From: Hephaestia mangrovi | GTDB taxonomy: Bacteria > Pseudomonadota > Alphaproteobacteria > Sphingomonadales > Sphingomonadaceae | Length of the DNA: 64,000 nt | Direction: 5' to 3' | NCBI RefSeq assembly: GCF_019880555.1 | Contig: NZ_JAINVU010000008.1 | Location: 1-64,000, forward strand | Shown here: one piece after another, positions 45,296 to 54,386 of the stretch | How the letters are laid out: every line of letters begins with the position of its first letter | How positions within the stretch are numbered: position 1 is the stretch's first letter | Notes under the pieces: generated by a model | Database searches by the model: none | What the model saw: the letters and a program-made list of their open reading frames with translations, nothing else | What the model was told of the DNA's origin: nothing | Position numbers and translations under genes: made by a program

Positions 45296-45595
45296 TCAGA
45301 GTGGGGGCAGGACGCCAAGCTCGGCATAATTGGTCGCCCCTGGTGCCCAATGCGCCGGCGAATCGCGGTTATCGACCGTGCCGCCCGGTGACGGCGATGG
45401 CGATGGTGTCGGCCGCGGCGTGGGCATTGCGAACCGCGACGCTACGCCTGAGTGCGGCGTCGCGGTCGACACGCCCGGCACGACGGCGATCGAAAGCGCC
45501 GTGGGGGAGGGCGTCGCGGGTCGCTCCCGCCCCGCAACTGCCAGCCCCGCCAGTGCGACGCCGGCAACGCCGCCGATCAGCATGGTTCGTTTCAC
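45296..45595 (-). CDS. Small proline-rich exported or membrane protein
   Basis: I do not recognise this gene. From a GTG at 45595 it encodes 99 residues: a basic start (KRTM), a hydrophobic helix (LIGGVAGVALAGLAVAG), then a Thr/Pro/Ser-rich stretch with PTPRPTPSPSPSPGG and a short end with HWAPGATNYAELG. GGGGAA lies about 5 bases before the GTG, and the gene begins 17 bp after the GH16 stop, so it is likely co-expressed. It could be a short anchor or linker protein. It may also be a degraded remnant; compositional bias makes similarity hard to judge. Confidence 0.45.
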   Translation of the reverse strand: MKRTMLIGGVAGVALAGLAVAGRERPATPSPTALSIAVVPGVSTATPHSGVASRFAMPTPRPTPSPSPSPGGTVDNRDSPAHWAPGATNYAELGVLPPL

Positions 45596-45611
45596 CGCGC
45601 TTCCCCGTCGC

Positions 45612-46787
45612 TCAGGACACGCGGATGAACTTGACCGCGCCGGCGCGCTGGCACCCGGAATGCACAATATTGGTGACCCCGATGGCCGGATCGGTCTGCC
45701 CGGCGTTGAACGTGTGGGTGCCGAGATCGACCCAACCCGACGTGCCGCTCGCGAAGTTTATCGTATAGGTCGCGTTGTCGGAGGCCGACTGCACGCGCAC
45801 TTCCGCAGCGGTATCGGCGTTGGAATAGACGGTCTTCCAGATATAGACGTGATACTGGCCGGTCTGATTGAAGCCGGGCGCGAAGGTCGCCTTGGCGCCG
45901 GCGGTGCAGGAATAACGCTGCGGCATCAGCCCGAATCCGGCGAGCGTGCTGTCGGCCCAGCCCGACCCGCTCTCGCTGTAACCATAGCGGCCGTTCATGA
46001 TATACTGGTCCTTCTTGTAGAAGCGGACCGTGTCGTAATATTGTGGCGTACCGCCAACCGTGACCGGCGCCTGATAGGCCAGCGCGGTGAGCCAGATGTT
46101 GACCGGATCCTGGCGATATTGATCGGCGGGATAGGCGATCGTGCAATATTTGACGCCGTCGAGATAGAAGTCGATCGCGCCCTCGCGCCAATCCGCGCCA
46201 TAGGTGTGATAGGCGTCCGCGGTCGAAAATCCCGGAGAATAGGTCGCGCAGCGTGGCCCGCCGATATTGGCGCCCGATCCGGCCTGCCCGTTCCAGATCT
46301 GGAGGCCGCTCGGCACCTGGCTGGGCGACTGGGTGTTGATCTCCGACTGGTCGATCTCGAGATAGCGGCCCGCGGCATAGGTGTCGCTGCCGTCGCCGGC
46401 CATCATCCAGAATGAATTATGCCACCCATGGTTGGAAGTCGTCTTGGCGCGCACCTCGAAATAGCCGTATCCGAACTGCTGTTTGCTGACGATGCCGCCA
46501 CCGGTATATTGCTTTCCGCTGACGCTTTCCTGCTTCATCAACAGGCTGAGCTGATTGTTGTCGATTGTCGCGTTGGCCGCGAGCTGTGCGCTCAGAGCCT
46601 TGACGTCGGTACGAAAATTCCAACGCGTCGTGTCGATACTGGAGCCATTGAAATCCTCTTGCCAGGCAAGGCCGTAGAGTGATGACGGGGCGTTTGCTTT
46701 CGCGGCGCTTGTCGCCGCCAGGATGACCGCTGCCGCAAGTGCTGAGGCCCAGTACGACTGCCTGGGACCGATCGAGATCGTTTTCAT
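45612..46787 (-). CDS. Secreted glycoside hydrolase family 16 enzyme with C-terminal accessory domain
   Basis: A 391-residue protein with a signal peptide (cut near ANA, residue 32). The GH16 jelly-roll catalytic motif is Glu144-Ile-Asp146-Gln-Ser-Glu149, the beta-bulge form found in agarase, carrageenase, porphyranase and laminarinase. Supporting blocks: WQEDFNGSS, GGGIVSKQQFGYGYFEVRAKT, GWHNSFWMM. Residues about 285-391 form a separate beta-rich domain (YHVYIWKT, GWVDLGTHTFNAGQ, VKFIRVS) like the golvesin/xanthan-lyase C-terminal module, probably substrate-binding. The substrate is a beta-glucan or beta-galactan; which one is undecided. GAGGAGC precedes the ATG. Confidence 0.88.
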   Translation of the reverse strand: MKTISIGPRQSYWASALAAAVILAATSAAKANAPSSLYGLAWQEDFNGSSIDTTRWNFRTDVKALSAQLAANATIDNNQLSLLMKQESVSGKQYTGGGIVSKQQFGYGYFEVRAKTTSNHGWHNSFWMMAGDGSDTYAAGRYLEIDQSEINTQSPSQVPSGLQIWNGQAGSGANIGGPRCATYSPGFSTADAYHTYGADWREGAIDFYLDGVKYCTIAYPADQYRQDPVNIWLTALAYQAPVTVGGTPQYYDTVRFYKKDQYIMNGRYGYSESGSGWADSTLAGFGLMPQRYSCTAGAKATFAPGFNQTGQYHVYIWKTVYSNADTAAEVRVQSASDNATYTINFASGTSGWVDLGTHTFNAGQTDPAIGVTNIVHSGCQRAGAVKFIRVS

Positions 46788-46927
46788 TGGCTTGCTCCTC
46801 TCCCGAGCGACGCATGGTCGCCGCGAGCAACGCGCATCCTTATGCCTGGACGTCGCGCCGCCTCTCCTGTCGGCGGATCGATCCGGTTCAGAAACGAGCA
46901 ATCTCGATCTCGCCAAGGCGTACAAAT

Positions 46928-46959
46928 ATCGCTAATGAAGCAACATATCAATCGCTAAT
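46928..46959 (-). repeat. Direct repeats before the GH16 gene
   Basis: ATCGCTAAT occurs at 46928-46936 and 46951-46959, 23 bp apart, with a third GCTAA shortly after. They lie about 140-170 bp upstream of GH16 (leftward) in an A/T-rich patch and share the TAGCG core with the LacI-type palindrome at 47865. Possibly regulator half-sites; weak. Confidence 0.35.
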
Positions 46960-46977
46960 TTGCTAACTTATCGCCAT

Positions 46978-47838
46978 TTATCTGGATGAAGTCGGAGAGT
47001 TCGTTGCTTTTAATGGCACAAATTGCGGCTTGCCGCCCGAATTTTCCGGGTGGCTGGCAACGTAATCCATCACTGTCGAAAACGGCGCCACCCAGATGGT
47101 GTCGGTATGTTCCCTGAGATAAGCGAGGAGCTCTGCGTGCGCCTTGGCGGTCACTCTCAAATAGTCGCCGCCGACTCCATGAAAGCCGAGAACCAGCAGA
47201 CCACCGGACCGCTCGGCACTTTTGACCGCCGCGATCATATCGGCGCCGGTCGACTTCTCATCGAACCAGCGGCACGGCACATCCATCGGATCCAGCGCCT
47301 TGCCGTCTCCCGGCCAGCTGGCGCTGCGGGTATAGCGCACCAGCCCGCTGGCGCGCAGTGCTGGGAGATAATCCACGCCACCGGCGAGATGTTGACCGCA
47401 CGGCGTGGCAAAGCTGTGCTGCAACTTCCCGTCGATCGCCGTCAGCATGGTGTTCATCGTCCGGATTTCGGCAAGCATCATCGGAACATCATAGGCTTCG
47501 CTGGTGTCGAGCTTCCGCGCCGGTGTGTAATTGGCCTGCGGACAGGCATGGCGAATGGTGTGATTTCCAAGCTCATGGCCCTCGGCCGCCGCCGCCCGCC
47601 AGCGCTCGATCTGCTTTGGCTTCAACGCATTGCCGACCAGGAAAAAGGTCCCTTTCAGGCCAGCCGCGTCGAGGGCGGGAATGGCGACGTCGAGATCCGA
47701 GGACAAGGCGTCGTCATAGGTCAGGACCACGGCGGCCTGCCTGCCGCCGGGCCATTGCCGCGCCTGAGCCTGAGTCGCGATCAGGGCCACCCCCAACAGG
47801 ACTGATCCGATTCGCGATAGAATTGATGCCACTCGCAT
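46978..47838 (-). CDS. Secreted polysaccharide deacetylase (CE4)
   Basis: A 286-residue protein with a signal peptide (to about QAQA, residue 26) and a NodB/CE4 domain. Motif 1 is LTYDDAL with Asp42-Asp43; motif 2 is HTIRH (His93, His97), giving the metal triad; FATPCGQHLAGG resembles the Arg/Pro motif region and GFHGVGGDYLR the late His motif. CE4 enzymes remove N- or O-acetyl groups from chitin-like, xylan or exopolysaccharide chains. It lies 26 bp downstream of a perfect LacI-type palindrome, and next to a GH16 enzyme transcribed in the same direction. Confidence 0.88.
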   Translation of the reverse strand: MRVASILSRIGSVLLGVALIATQAQARQWPGGRQAAVVLTYDDALSSDLDVAIPALDAAGLKGTFFLVGNALKPKQIERWRAAAAEGHELGNHTIRHACPQANYTPARKLDTSEAYDVPMMLAEIRTMNTMLTAIDGKLQHSFATPCGQHLAGGVDYLPALRASGLVRYTRSASWPGDGKALDPMDVPCRWFDEKSTGADMIAAVKSAERSGGLLVLGFHGVGGDYLRVTAKAHAELLAYLREHTDTIWVAPFSTVMDYVASHPENSGGKPQFVPLKATNSPTSSR

Positions 47839-47864
47839 AGCCCTCTCCGATTTTTCCGGACTTT

Positions 47865-47876
47865 GGTAGCGCTACC
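47865..47876. promoter_or_regulatory. LacI-type operator palindrome
   Basis: GGTAGCGCTACC is a perfect 12-bp palindrome with the central CG typical of LacI-family operators and close in form to the Caulobacter XylR box. It sits 26 bp before the deacetylase start codon and 60 bp beyond the LacI gene stop, so bound repressor would block the deacetylase (and perhaps GH16). Confidence 0.7.
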
Positions 47877-47936
47877 TAAATCGTGCGCGGCGCCACGGCA
47901 ATGCAGCCGTGAAAGCTGCGTCGTCCCTCTCCACAA

Positions 47937-48950
47937 TCATCCGCCGCAGGATTCGCGGATAATCAGCTCGGTCGGGAGCAATGACGGCACATCGTCGCCG
48001 CTGGCATCGAGAATGCCGGAGACGAGCAACTGGCCGGCGCGCTGATTGTCCTGGCGGATCGTCGAAAGGGCTGGTGTGCTGAGGCGGCTCAACAGCATGT
48101 CGTCATAGCCGACGACCGAGGCGTCCTCGGGTACCCTCAGCCCGGCGCGGCGCAGCGCGCGGATCGCGCCCAGCGCGATGATGTCGCTCGCCGCGACGAT
48201 GCCGTCGAATGCGATACCGCGGCGTAGCAGGCGGGCGACCGCGGCCTCGGCCGATTCGAGTTCGAACTCGACTTCGCAGACCAGCCTGCCGTCATAATCG
48301 AGACCGCTTTCGTCGAGCGCCTCGCGATAGCCACGGCGACGCTGTTGTGCCTCGGGATCGGAGCCGCCGATGAACAGGATGCGCCGCCGCCCGAGCCGGG
48401 CTAGGTGAAGCGTCGACCGGCGCCCGCCGAGCAGATTGTCCGAACCGATCGAGCGATATTTCTGGCCGGGAATATGCGCGCCCCAGACGACGAAGCGCGC
48501 GCCCGTCTCTGCGAGCTGGTTGAGTTCCTCGTGGAGCATCGACTGACCGAGGAAGATGACGCCGTCCGCGCGGCTGGTGGTCGTCGTGGTAACGAGATCC
48601 TCGAGCGTGGCCGGGGCGACGTGGCTGACGGTGAAATCGCAGCCGCGCTCGCGCGCCGCTTCGCCGATGCTGGCGAGCAATTCGAGGAAGAACGGATGCG
48701 ACAGCGGCAATGGCCGCCCGCGCATGTTGGGCGTGACGATGACGATCGATCCCGCCGCCCCGATCGGCGCCTGCGGCATCGATTGGCGGAACGGATAGTC
48801 ATGCTCGCGCGCAAGCGCCCAGATACGCTGCTTGGTCCGCGTGCTGATCAGCGGCAAATCGTTGAGCGCGCGCGACACGGTCGAGACCGACACGCCGGCG
48901 AGCCGGGCGAGATCCTCGAGCGTCGTTTTGCTGTTGCCGTTGCCGCTCAT
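47937..48950 (-). CDS. LacI-family transcriptional regulator
   Basis: A 337-residue LacI protein: N-terminal helix-turn-helix [22 protein letters not shown], hinge region, and periplasmic-binding-like effector domain ([55 protein letters not shown]). It is divergent from a maltose-type MFS carrier that precedes a TonB receptor and GH31 enzyme, so control of alpha-glucan uptake is likely. The CE4 gene downstream is also a possible target. The ATG at 48950 is chosen because LacI proteins begin near the HTH; an in-frame ATG lies 12 codons upstream. Confidence 0.93.
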   Translation of the reverse strand: MSGNGNSKTTLEDLARLAGVSVSTVSRALNDLPLISTRTKQRIWALAREHDYPFRQSMPQAPIGAAGSIVIVTPNMRGRPLPLSHPFFLELLASIGEAARERGCDFTVSHVAPATLEDLVTTTTTSRADGVIFLGQSMLHEELNQLAETGARFVVWGAHIPGQKYRSIGSDNLLGGRRSTLHLARLGRRRILFIGGSDPEAQQRRRGYREALDESGLDYDGRLVCEVEFELESAEAAVARLLRRGIAFDGIVAASDIIALGAIRALRRAGLRVPEDASVVGYDDMLLSRLSTPALSTIRQDNQRAGQLLVSGILDASGDDVPSLLPTELIIRESCGG

Positions 48951-49006
48951 TGCGCCCACGCTGGCCGGAGGGAAGAAGCGCGACATAACGCACGGGGGAG
49001 GGGTAG

Positions 49007-50542
49007 TTGCAAGCCGACACGGTAAGCGAACCGCTGTCGCCTGCCGCGCCCGTCGCATCGCCGCCGGTCGCGCTGATGTCGCGCTGGGCGATCGCCTGCA
49101 TGTGCTGCGGGCTGTTCGGCGTGCAGATCGTCTGGGGCCTCCAGAACGTCGACACCAGTCGTATTTTCCAGACCCTGGGCGCCGAACTCGACGAATTGCC
49201 GATCCTGTGGATCGCAGCGCCGATCACGGGGCTGATCGTACAGCCGGTCATCGGCCACTTGAGCGACCGCACCTGGGGACGCCTCGGCCGCCGCCGGCCC
49301 TATCTGCTGGCCGGCGCGATCCTCGCGGCGATCGCGCTGGCGCTGATGCCCAACGTCCACAGCATCTGGGCGGCCTGCGTGATGCTGTGGCTGCTTACCG
49401 CCGCGATCAATGTCGCGATGGAGCCGTTCCGCGCGCTGGTCGCCGACACCGTGCCCGAGGAACAGCGTACCGCCGCATTCGCGATGCAGGTCGGCTTCAT
49501 CGGCGTCGGCGCGGTGGTCGCGTCGATATTGCCGTGGCTTCTTGCCCACGGTTTCGGGATTGCCGGCACGGCGCCGCCGGGCGTGCTGCCGCCATCGCTG
49601 CGGGCGGCTTTCGCGATCGGCGCTCTCGGGCTGCTGGTAAGCGTCGGTATCACCGTCCTGACCACGCCCGAGCGGCCGCCGGGGCACCTCGCCGGCCAGG
49701 CGCGGGTTGTTGTCCGGCCTGCCTGGGCCAGCACCAGTTCGGCCTCGCTGGTCCGTCATGGCGCGATCTGGATGATCGGCGGCCTGGCGATCGCTGCCGT
49801 AACCGGGTTCGAAGGCTATCGCCACGAGCTCTATCTGATCGCCGGGCTCGGCGTGATCCTCGGCGCCGGACAATGGGCGACCGCCTGGAGCGCGCGCAAC
49901 GGGATGCGCCCGACCGGGTTGCTCGAGATCATCGACGACGTGGTGCACATGCCCGCCGTGATGCGCCGGCTTGCGGTAGTGCAGTTCTTCACCTGGTTCG
50001 GCTTGTTCGCGATGTGGATCTACGTTGTCCCCGCCGTGGCCGTGAATAGCGGCGGCGCAACACCCTCTAGCCTCGCTTATAACACCAGCGCGGACTGGGT
50101 GGGGGTGATGTTCGCTTTCTACAACGGCATCGCCGCGCTCTGCGCCTTTGCGCTGCCCAGGCTGGTCGCCCGGCTCGGCCGGCGCGAAACGCACGCGCTG
50201 TGCCTCATGATCGGCGCCGCCGGCCTGATGGGCTTCGCGCTGATCGCCGATCCGGACTGGCTGTGGGTGCCGGCGGCGGGGATCGGCATCGCCTGGGCGT
50301 CGATCCTCTCGGCACCCTATGCAATGGTATCGAGCGCGGTGCCGCCGGCGCGGATGGGTGTCTACATGGGCATCCATAACGTGTTTCTCGTCCTGCCTCA
50401 GCTTGTCGCGACCGCCCTGCTGGGCTGGATCGTCGATCGATTGTTCGACAGCCGGCCTGCGCTCGCGCTGGTTCTCGCGGCCGCCACCTTCGTGATTGCC
50501 GCCGCGTTGGCGTTGACCATTCCCGACCATCACCGCGACTGA
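49007..50542 (+). CDS. MFS sugar transporter, SUT/maltose-transporter type
   Basis: A 511-residue carrier with about 12 helices. The loop [22 protein letters not shown] and the start [29 protein letters not shown] are typical of the SUT/SLC45-like maltose and sucrose transporter group. The start is a TTG at 49007 preceded by a very strong GGGGGAGGGG. It is divergent from a LacI regulator, with about 56 bp between start codons, and is followed by a TonB receptor and GH31 glucosidase. It probably carries maltose or short malto-oligosaccharides across the inner membrane. Confidence 0.92.
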   Translation: MQADTVSEPLSPAAPVASPPVALMSRWAIACMCCGLFGVQIVWGLQNVDTSRIFQTLGAELDELPILWIAAPITGLIVQPVIGHLSDRTWGRLGRRRPYLLAGAILAAIALALMPNVHSIWAACVMLWLLTAAINVAMEPFRALVADTVPEEQRTAAFAMQVGFIGVGAVVASILPWLLAHGFGIAGTAPPGVLPPSLRAAFAIGALGLLVSVGITVLTTPERPPGHLAGQARVVVRPAWASTSSASLVRHGAIWMIGGLAIAAVTGFEGYRHELYLIAGLGVILGAGQWATAWSARNGMRPTGLLEIIDDVVHMPAVMRRLAVVQFFTWFGLFAMWIYVVPAVAVNSGGATPSSLAYNTSADWVGVMFAFYNGIAALCAFALPRLVARLGRRETHALCLMIGAAGLMGFALIADPDWLWVPAAGIGIAWASILSAPYAMVSSAVPPARMGVYMGIHNVFLVLPQLVATALLGWIVDRLFDSRPALALVLAAATFVIAAALALTIPDHHRD

Positions 50543-50590
50543 CTGCCCCCGGCGAGAGTGTTTCGCCGGGGGCCGATCCACGGCCGTCAA

Positions 50591-50773
50591 TTGTGCAAAA
50601 ATTTGCATTAAATTGGAAATTGCGCAAGCGTTCTCGACCTAGGTGCCAGGGATTCCGAGATAAATATGATCGCAAAGATGCAGAGATCAAGCATAAGGCA
50701 CTGATAGATAGACGGTTTATCCTCTTTGGCTACGGCGCTTGCAAAAAGATGCGGTTTGCGCAAAATTACGCAA
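50591..50773 (+). promoter_or_regulatory. Cluster of TTGCGCAA-like sites before the receptor gene
   Basis: The 300-bp gap 50543-50842 contains TTGTGCAA (50591-50598), TTGCGCAA (50620-50627), TTTGCGCAAA (50755-50764, perfect palindrome) and TTACGCAA (50766-50773). LacI-family operators share this shape (outer A/T, central CG). The adjacent LacI gene is the obvious candidate. No unambiguous -35/-10 pair was identified. Confidence 0.5.
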
Positions 50774-50842
50774 GAACATTCGCGACGAGTCGCGGATCGT
50801 TGCATGACAGCCCGGCCATCGGGCGGACAGGGAGGGGAAGAC

Positions 50843-53800
50843 ATGAAGGGGACAGCTTTCGTGCGTCGTAATGGGCTGCGGAGCGGCGCATCGATGCTCG
50901 CGATCGTGGCGCTGGCGATCGCCGCACCGGCATTCGCGCAGACCGCCGACGATATGACGACCCAGCAGGGCAACAGTGAAGCTGCGCCCGGCGACACGGG
51001 CAAGAAGGCCGAAAGCACGACGTCGGACATCGTCGTCGTCGGCGTCCGCGCCGCGCTGGAGAATGCGCAGGCGATCAAGAAGAACGCCGCGACTTTCGTC
51101 GATTCGATCACTGCGACCGACATCGGCGCCTTTCCCGACAAGTCCGCGGCCGAAGCATTGCAGCGGGTGCCGGGCATTTCCGTCAATCGTCTACAGTCAG
51201 CGGACGACAGCACGCACCCTTCGGGCGAGCCGACCCAGGTGCTGATCCGCGGCCTGCCCTTCGTGCGCACCGAGTTCAATGGCCGCGACAGCTTTTCCGC
51301 CGATTCTGCGCGCGGCCTGAACTTCAACGATATCGCGCCCGAATTGCTCGCCGGGATTGACGCCTACAAGAACGAAACCGCCGACATGATCGAGGGCGGC
51401 CTCGCCGGCACCGTCAATCTGCGCACGCGGCTGCCGTTCGATCAGAAGGGGCTGGTGGTAACCGGCAACGTCAAGGCCGATTACGGTGACAAATCGACCA
51501 AATGGACGCCCGAATTCTCCGGCCTCATCAGCGACACCTGGGATACCGGGATCGGCCGCTTCGGCCTGCTTGCCGATTACGCCTGGAGCCACGTCGTCAC
51601 GCGGACCGAGAGCGTGATCATGGACAAGATCGACACCTATTGCTCGGACGGCGCCAAGGACGCCGATGGCAATGCGATCATCTCGGGCGGGGTCGTGCAA
51701 TGCGACGCCAACCCGTTCGGTGGTTCGGGATGGGCGTTCGCCCCCGATGGTGTGCGCTATTCGCAAGTCGATTACGATCGTCATCGCCACGGCCTCGCAC
51801 TCGCCGGGCAATATGAGAATAATGCCGGCACCTTCCGCGCCACGGTGCAATATAACGACTCACAATATCACAACGCCTGGCTCGAACGCGCCAGCCACGC
51901 GATCCTCGACGGTTCCTATTACGGCACCCCGGCGTTCAATCCGCGCGCGACCTCGATTCTCGGCCCAGCCGACGGCACGGCGGCGCTGCAATTCGGCGCG
52001 GACGGGATGCTCCAGGGCGGCATCATCACGCAGGCGCACGGCAGCTGGGCGGGATCGTGGGGCAGCACGGCCGATGCGATCAACACCGGTTCAGCGGTGC
52101 CCGGTCTGCCGTTCGTCAACAATTGCGCCGCGCCCGACGTCTGCACCACGCTGCGCGACGGCATGTATTTCCAGAACGAATCGCGTGACTTCGATCATCG
52201 CGAGGGCACCAAGGATCTGTCGGGCACGATCCAGTGGGATATCACCGACCGGCTGCACCTCAACCTGGAAGCGCAGCACATCACGGCCTCGACCTATAAT
52301 AACGACATCCTCGTCGCGAGCGGATCGATGGCCAATTACGATTACAGCGTGAACAAGGACGGCACGCCGCAGGTCACGTTGTTGCCCGGCGACAACGTCA
52401 ATTATGCCGACGGCGGACTCTCCAACCCGCATAACTACTGGATTCCGTTCATCCAGGGCCATGTCGAACGCAACAATGCCGACGAGGACGCTTTCCGCGG
52501 CGACCTGAAATACGATTTCGCGCGCGGCGGCTGGCTCGATTCGTTCAAGGTCGGCCTGCGGTACGCCAATCGCCATCAGGTCGTGCGCTATTCGACCTTC
52601 AACTGGTCGCCGATCGCCGCGCCCTATATGTGCAACGGCCCCGGCTTCAACCTCGATAACACCTCGGCGGCGCCCTATCCGGTGTCGAGTTCCTATCCGA
52701 ACTGCCCGGCGCGGCCCGATTTCCAGGGCTATGGCGCCAATCTGTTCGGCCCCTACAATATCGGCGGGCTGTATGACGGCAACGTCTATCCCAATGGCGA
52801 CCTCGTCTTCGTCAACGGCCGCGCGCTGACCAATTACAAGCTGCTGATGTCCGGCCTCGCCGGCCGGTTCACCAATTCGCCCGGCGGCTACACGCCGATC
52901 TGCGATCGGCCAGAGGCGACCGAGGGCTGCTTCACCCCGTCCGAGATCATGGACCTGCGCGAACGCACCAAGGCGGCTTACGCGATGCTCAATTTCGGTG
53001 GCGACGAGGCGATGATCGGTGGGATCAACGTCGTCGGAAATGTCGGCTTGCGCGTGGTGCAGACCACCGAGATCAGCCACGGCAGCGTCGGCTTCCCGAT
53101 CGCCGACAACGTGTTCGCCGGGCTCGCCCCGTGCGATCCCGATGTCGCGTTGCCCGATGGGCAGGTGGTCAATCCAAGCTGCTATCTGACCGACGATATC
53201 AAGGCCTTCGCGGCCGGCGGCGGCATCCCCAACACCTATCGCCACACCTTCACCAACTGGCTGCCCAGCTTCAACGTGCGCTTCGGGCTCGACACCAAGG
53301 ATTTCGTCCGCTTCGCTTATTCGAAAGCGATCTCGCGGCCCGATATCGGCCTGCTGCGCAACTATGTGCAGATCGGCGCGCCGATCTACAACACCGGGCC
53401 GGATTCGCCTTACGTGGTCTATAGCTCGCCGACGGCCGAGCACATTGCCGACAATGTCACCGGCTATAAATTCGTATTTCAGGCCAATGCCGGCAACGCG
53501 GCGCTGAAGCCGATCACCGCCGATCAGTTCGACCTGTCCTTCGAACGCTATATGGGCCGCAGCTCGTCGTTCACCATCGACGCCTTCTACAAGCGGCTGA
53601 CCAACCTCATCTCCTACGGCGAGTCGTTCCGCACCTTCACCAATGGCGGTTCCACGCAGATGGTGCAGATCAACGGCCCGATCAACAGTTCGGGCACGGG
53701 CAAGCTCTACGGTGTCGAGGCCGCGTACCAGACCTTCTTCACCTTCCTGCCGGGGCTGCTCAACGGCCTGGGGGTGCAGCTCAACTACACCTATGTCCAT

Positions 53801-54277
53801 CAATCGGGGATCAACAACTCGAACCTGATCGACGCCACATCGGGTGGCGATGTCGGCGCGCAAGGCGCTGGCCAGCCGGCCGCCGGCGGCAACGGCAACG
53901 TGATCGATTCGCATCGCCTTGCCGGCATCTCGAAGCACACGTTCAACGTCGTCGGGCTTTATGAAAAGGGGCCGATCGCGCTGCGGCTCGCCTATAACTG
54001 GCGGTCGCGTTACCTGACGCAGAATCTCGATTGCTGTATCGGTTTGCCAGTGTTCCAGAAGGCAGCGGGCTTCCTCGACGGATCGATCCGCTACTCGATC
54101 AACGACCATTTCGAGCTGTCGATCGAAGGCACCAACCTGCTTGGCACAACCACCGTCTATCAGCAGGAAATTTTCGGCGATTCGCCTGCGACGCCGGGCG
54201 TAAAGCCGGTCTATATGGACTCGTCGTGGAGCCGGGTCGATCGCCGCTTCCAGTTCGGGGTGCGCGCGAAATTCTGA
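50843..54277 (+). CDS. TonB-dependent receptor of the alpha-glucan locus
   Basis: A 1144-residue receptor. Signal peptide to about residue 32 (AAPAFAQ), TonB-box segment DIVVVGVRAALENAQ, plug motif TDIGAFPDKSAAEALQRVPGISVNR, and a barrel closing RRFQFGVRAKF. Several Cys occur in extracellular-loop regions, which could form disulfides. No STN domain. The start chosen (50843) follows GGAGGGGAAG; the longer frame upstream is not signal-like. With the LacI/MFS pair before it and GH31 after it, it most likely imports malto-oligosaccharides or another alpha-glucan. Confidence 0.94.
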   Translation: MKGTAFVRRNGLRSGASMLAIVALAIAAPAFAQTADDMTTQQGNSEAAPGDTGKKAESTTSDIVVVGVRAALENAQAIKKNAATFVDSITATDIGAFPDKSAAEALQRVPGISVNRLQSADDSTHPSGEPTQVLIRGLPFVRTEFNGRDSFSADSARGLNFNDIAPELLAGIDAYKNETADMIEGGLAGTVNLRTRLPFDQKGLVVTGNVKADYGDKSTKWTPEFSGLISDTWDTGIGRFGLLADYAWSHVVTRTESVIMDKIDTYCSDGAKDADGNAIISGGVVQCDANPFGGSGWAFAPDGVRYSQVDYDRHRHGLALAGQYENNAGTFRATVQYNDSQYHNAWLERASHAILDGSYYGTPAFNPRATSILGPADGTAALQFGADGMLQGGIITQAHGSWAGSWGSTADAINTGSAVPGLPFVNNCAAPDVCTTLRDGMYFQNESRDFDHREGTKDLSGTIQWDITDRLHLNLEAQHITASTYNNDILVASGSMANYDYSVNKDGTPQVTLLPGDNVNYADGGLSNPHNYWIPFIQGHVERNNADEDAFRGDLKYDFARGGWLDSFKVGLRYANRHQVVRYSTFNWSPIAAPYMCNGPGFNLDNTSAAPYPVSSSYPNCPARPDFQGYGANLFGPYNIGGLYDGNVYPNGDLVFVNGRALTNYKLLMSGLAGRFTNSPGGYTPICDRPEATEGCFTPSEIMDLRERTKAAYAMLNFGGDEAMIGGINVVGNVGLRVVQTTEISHGSVGFPIADNVFAGLAPCDPDVALPDGQVVNPSCYLTDDIKAFAAGGGIPNTYRHTFTNWLPSFNVRFGLDTKDFVRFAYSKAISRPDIGLLRNYVQIGAPIYNTGPDSPYVVYSSPTAEHIADNVTGYKFVFQANAGNAALKPITADQFDLSFERYMGRSSSFTIDAFYKRLTNLISYGESFRTFTNGGSTQMVQINGPINSSGTGKLYGVEAAYQTFFTFLPGLLNGLGVQLNYTYVHQSGINNSNLIDATSGGDVGAQGAGQPAAGGNGNVIDSHRLAGISKHTFNVVGLYEKGPIALRLAYNWRSRYLTQNLDCCIGLPVFQKAAGFLDGSIRYSINDHFELSIEGTNLLGTTTVYQQEIFGDSPATPGVKPVYMDSSWSRVDRRFQFGVRAKF

Positions 54278-54297
54278 TGCCATACCTCCCCTGCCGC

Positions 54298-54370
54298 GCC
54301 GCCGGCCGACCGGCGGCGGTGCGGCACTTTGTCGAAATCCAAGCCGTGAACCGCCCGGTTTGCCGGGCGG
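54298..54370 (+). repeat. Two hairpins in the leader of the GH31 gene
   Basis: GCCGCCGG/CCGGCGGC (54298-54317, loop CCGA) and CCGCCCGG/CCGGGCGG (54351-54370, loop TTTG) are perfect 8-bp stems between the receptor and the GH31 start. No T-tract follows, so partial termination or protection of the upstream mRNA is more likely than full termination. Confidence 0.6.
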
Positions 54371-54386
54371 CCTGGGAGTGACGTGA

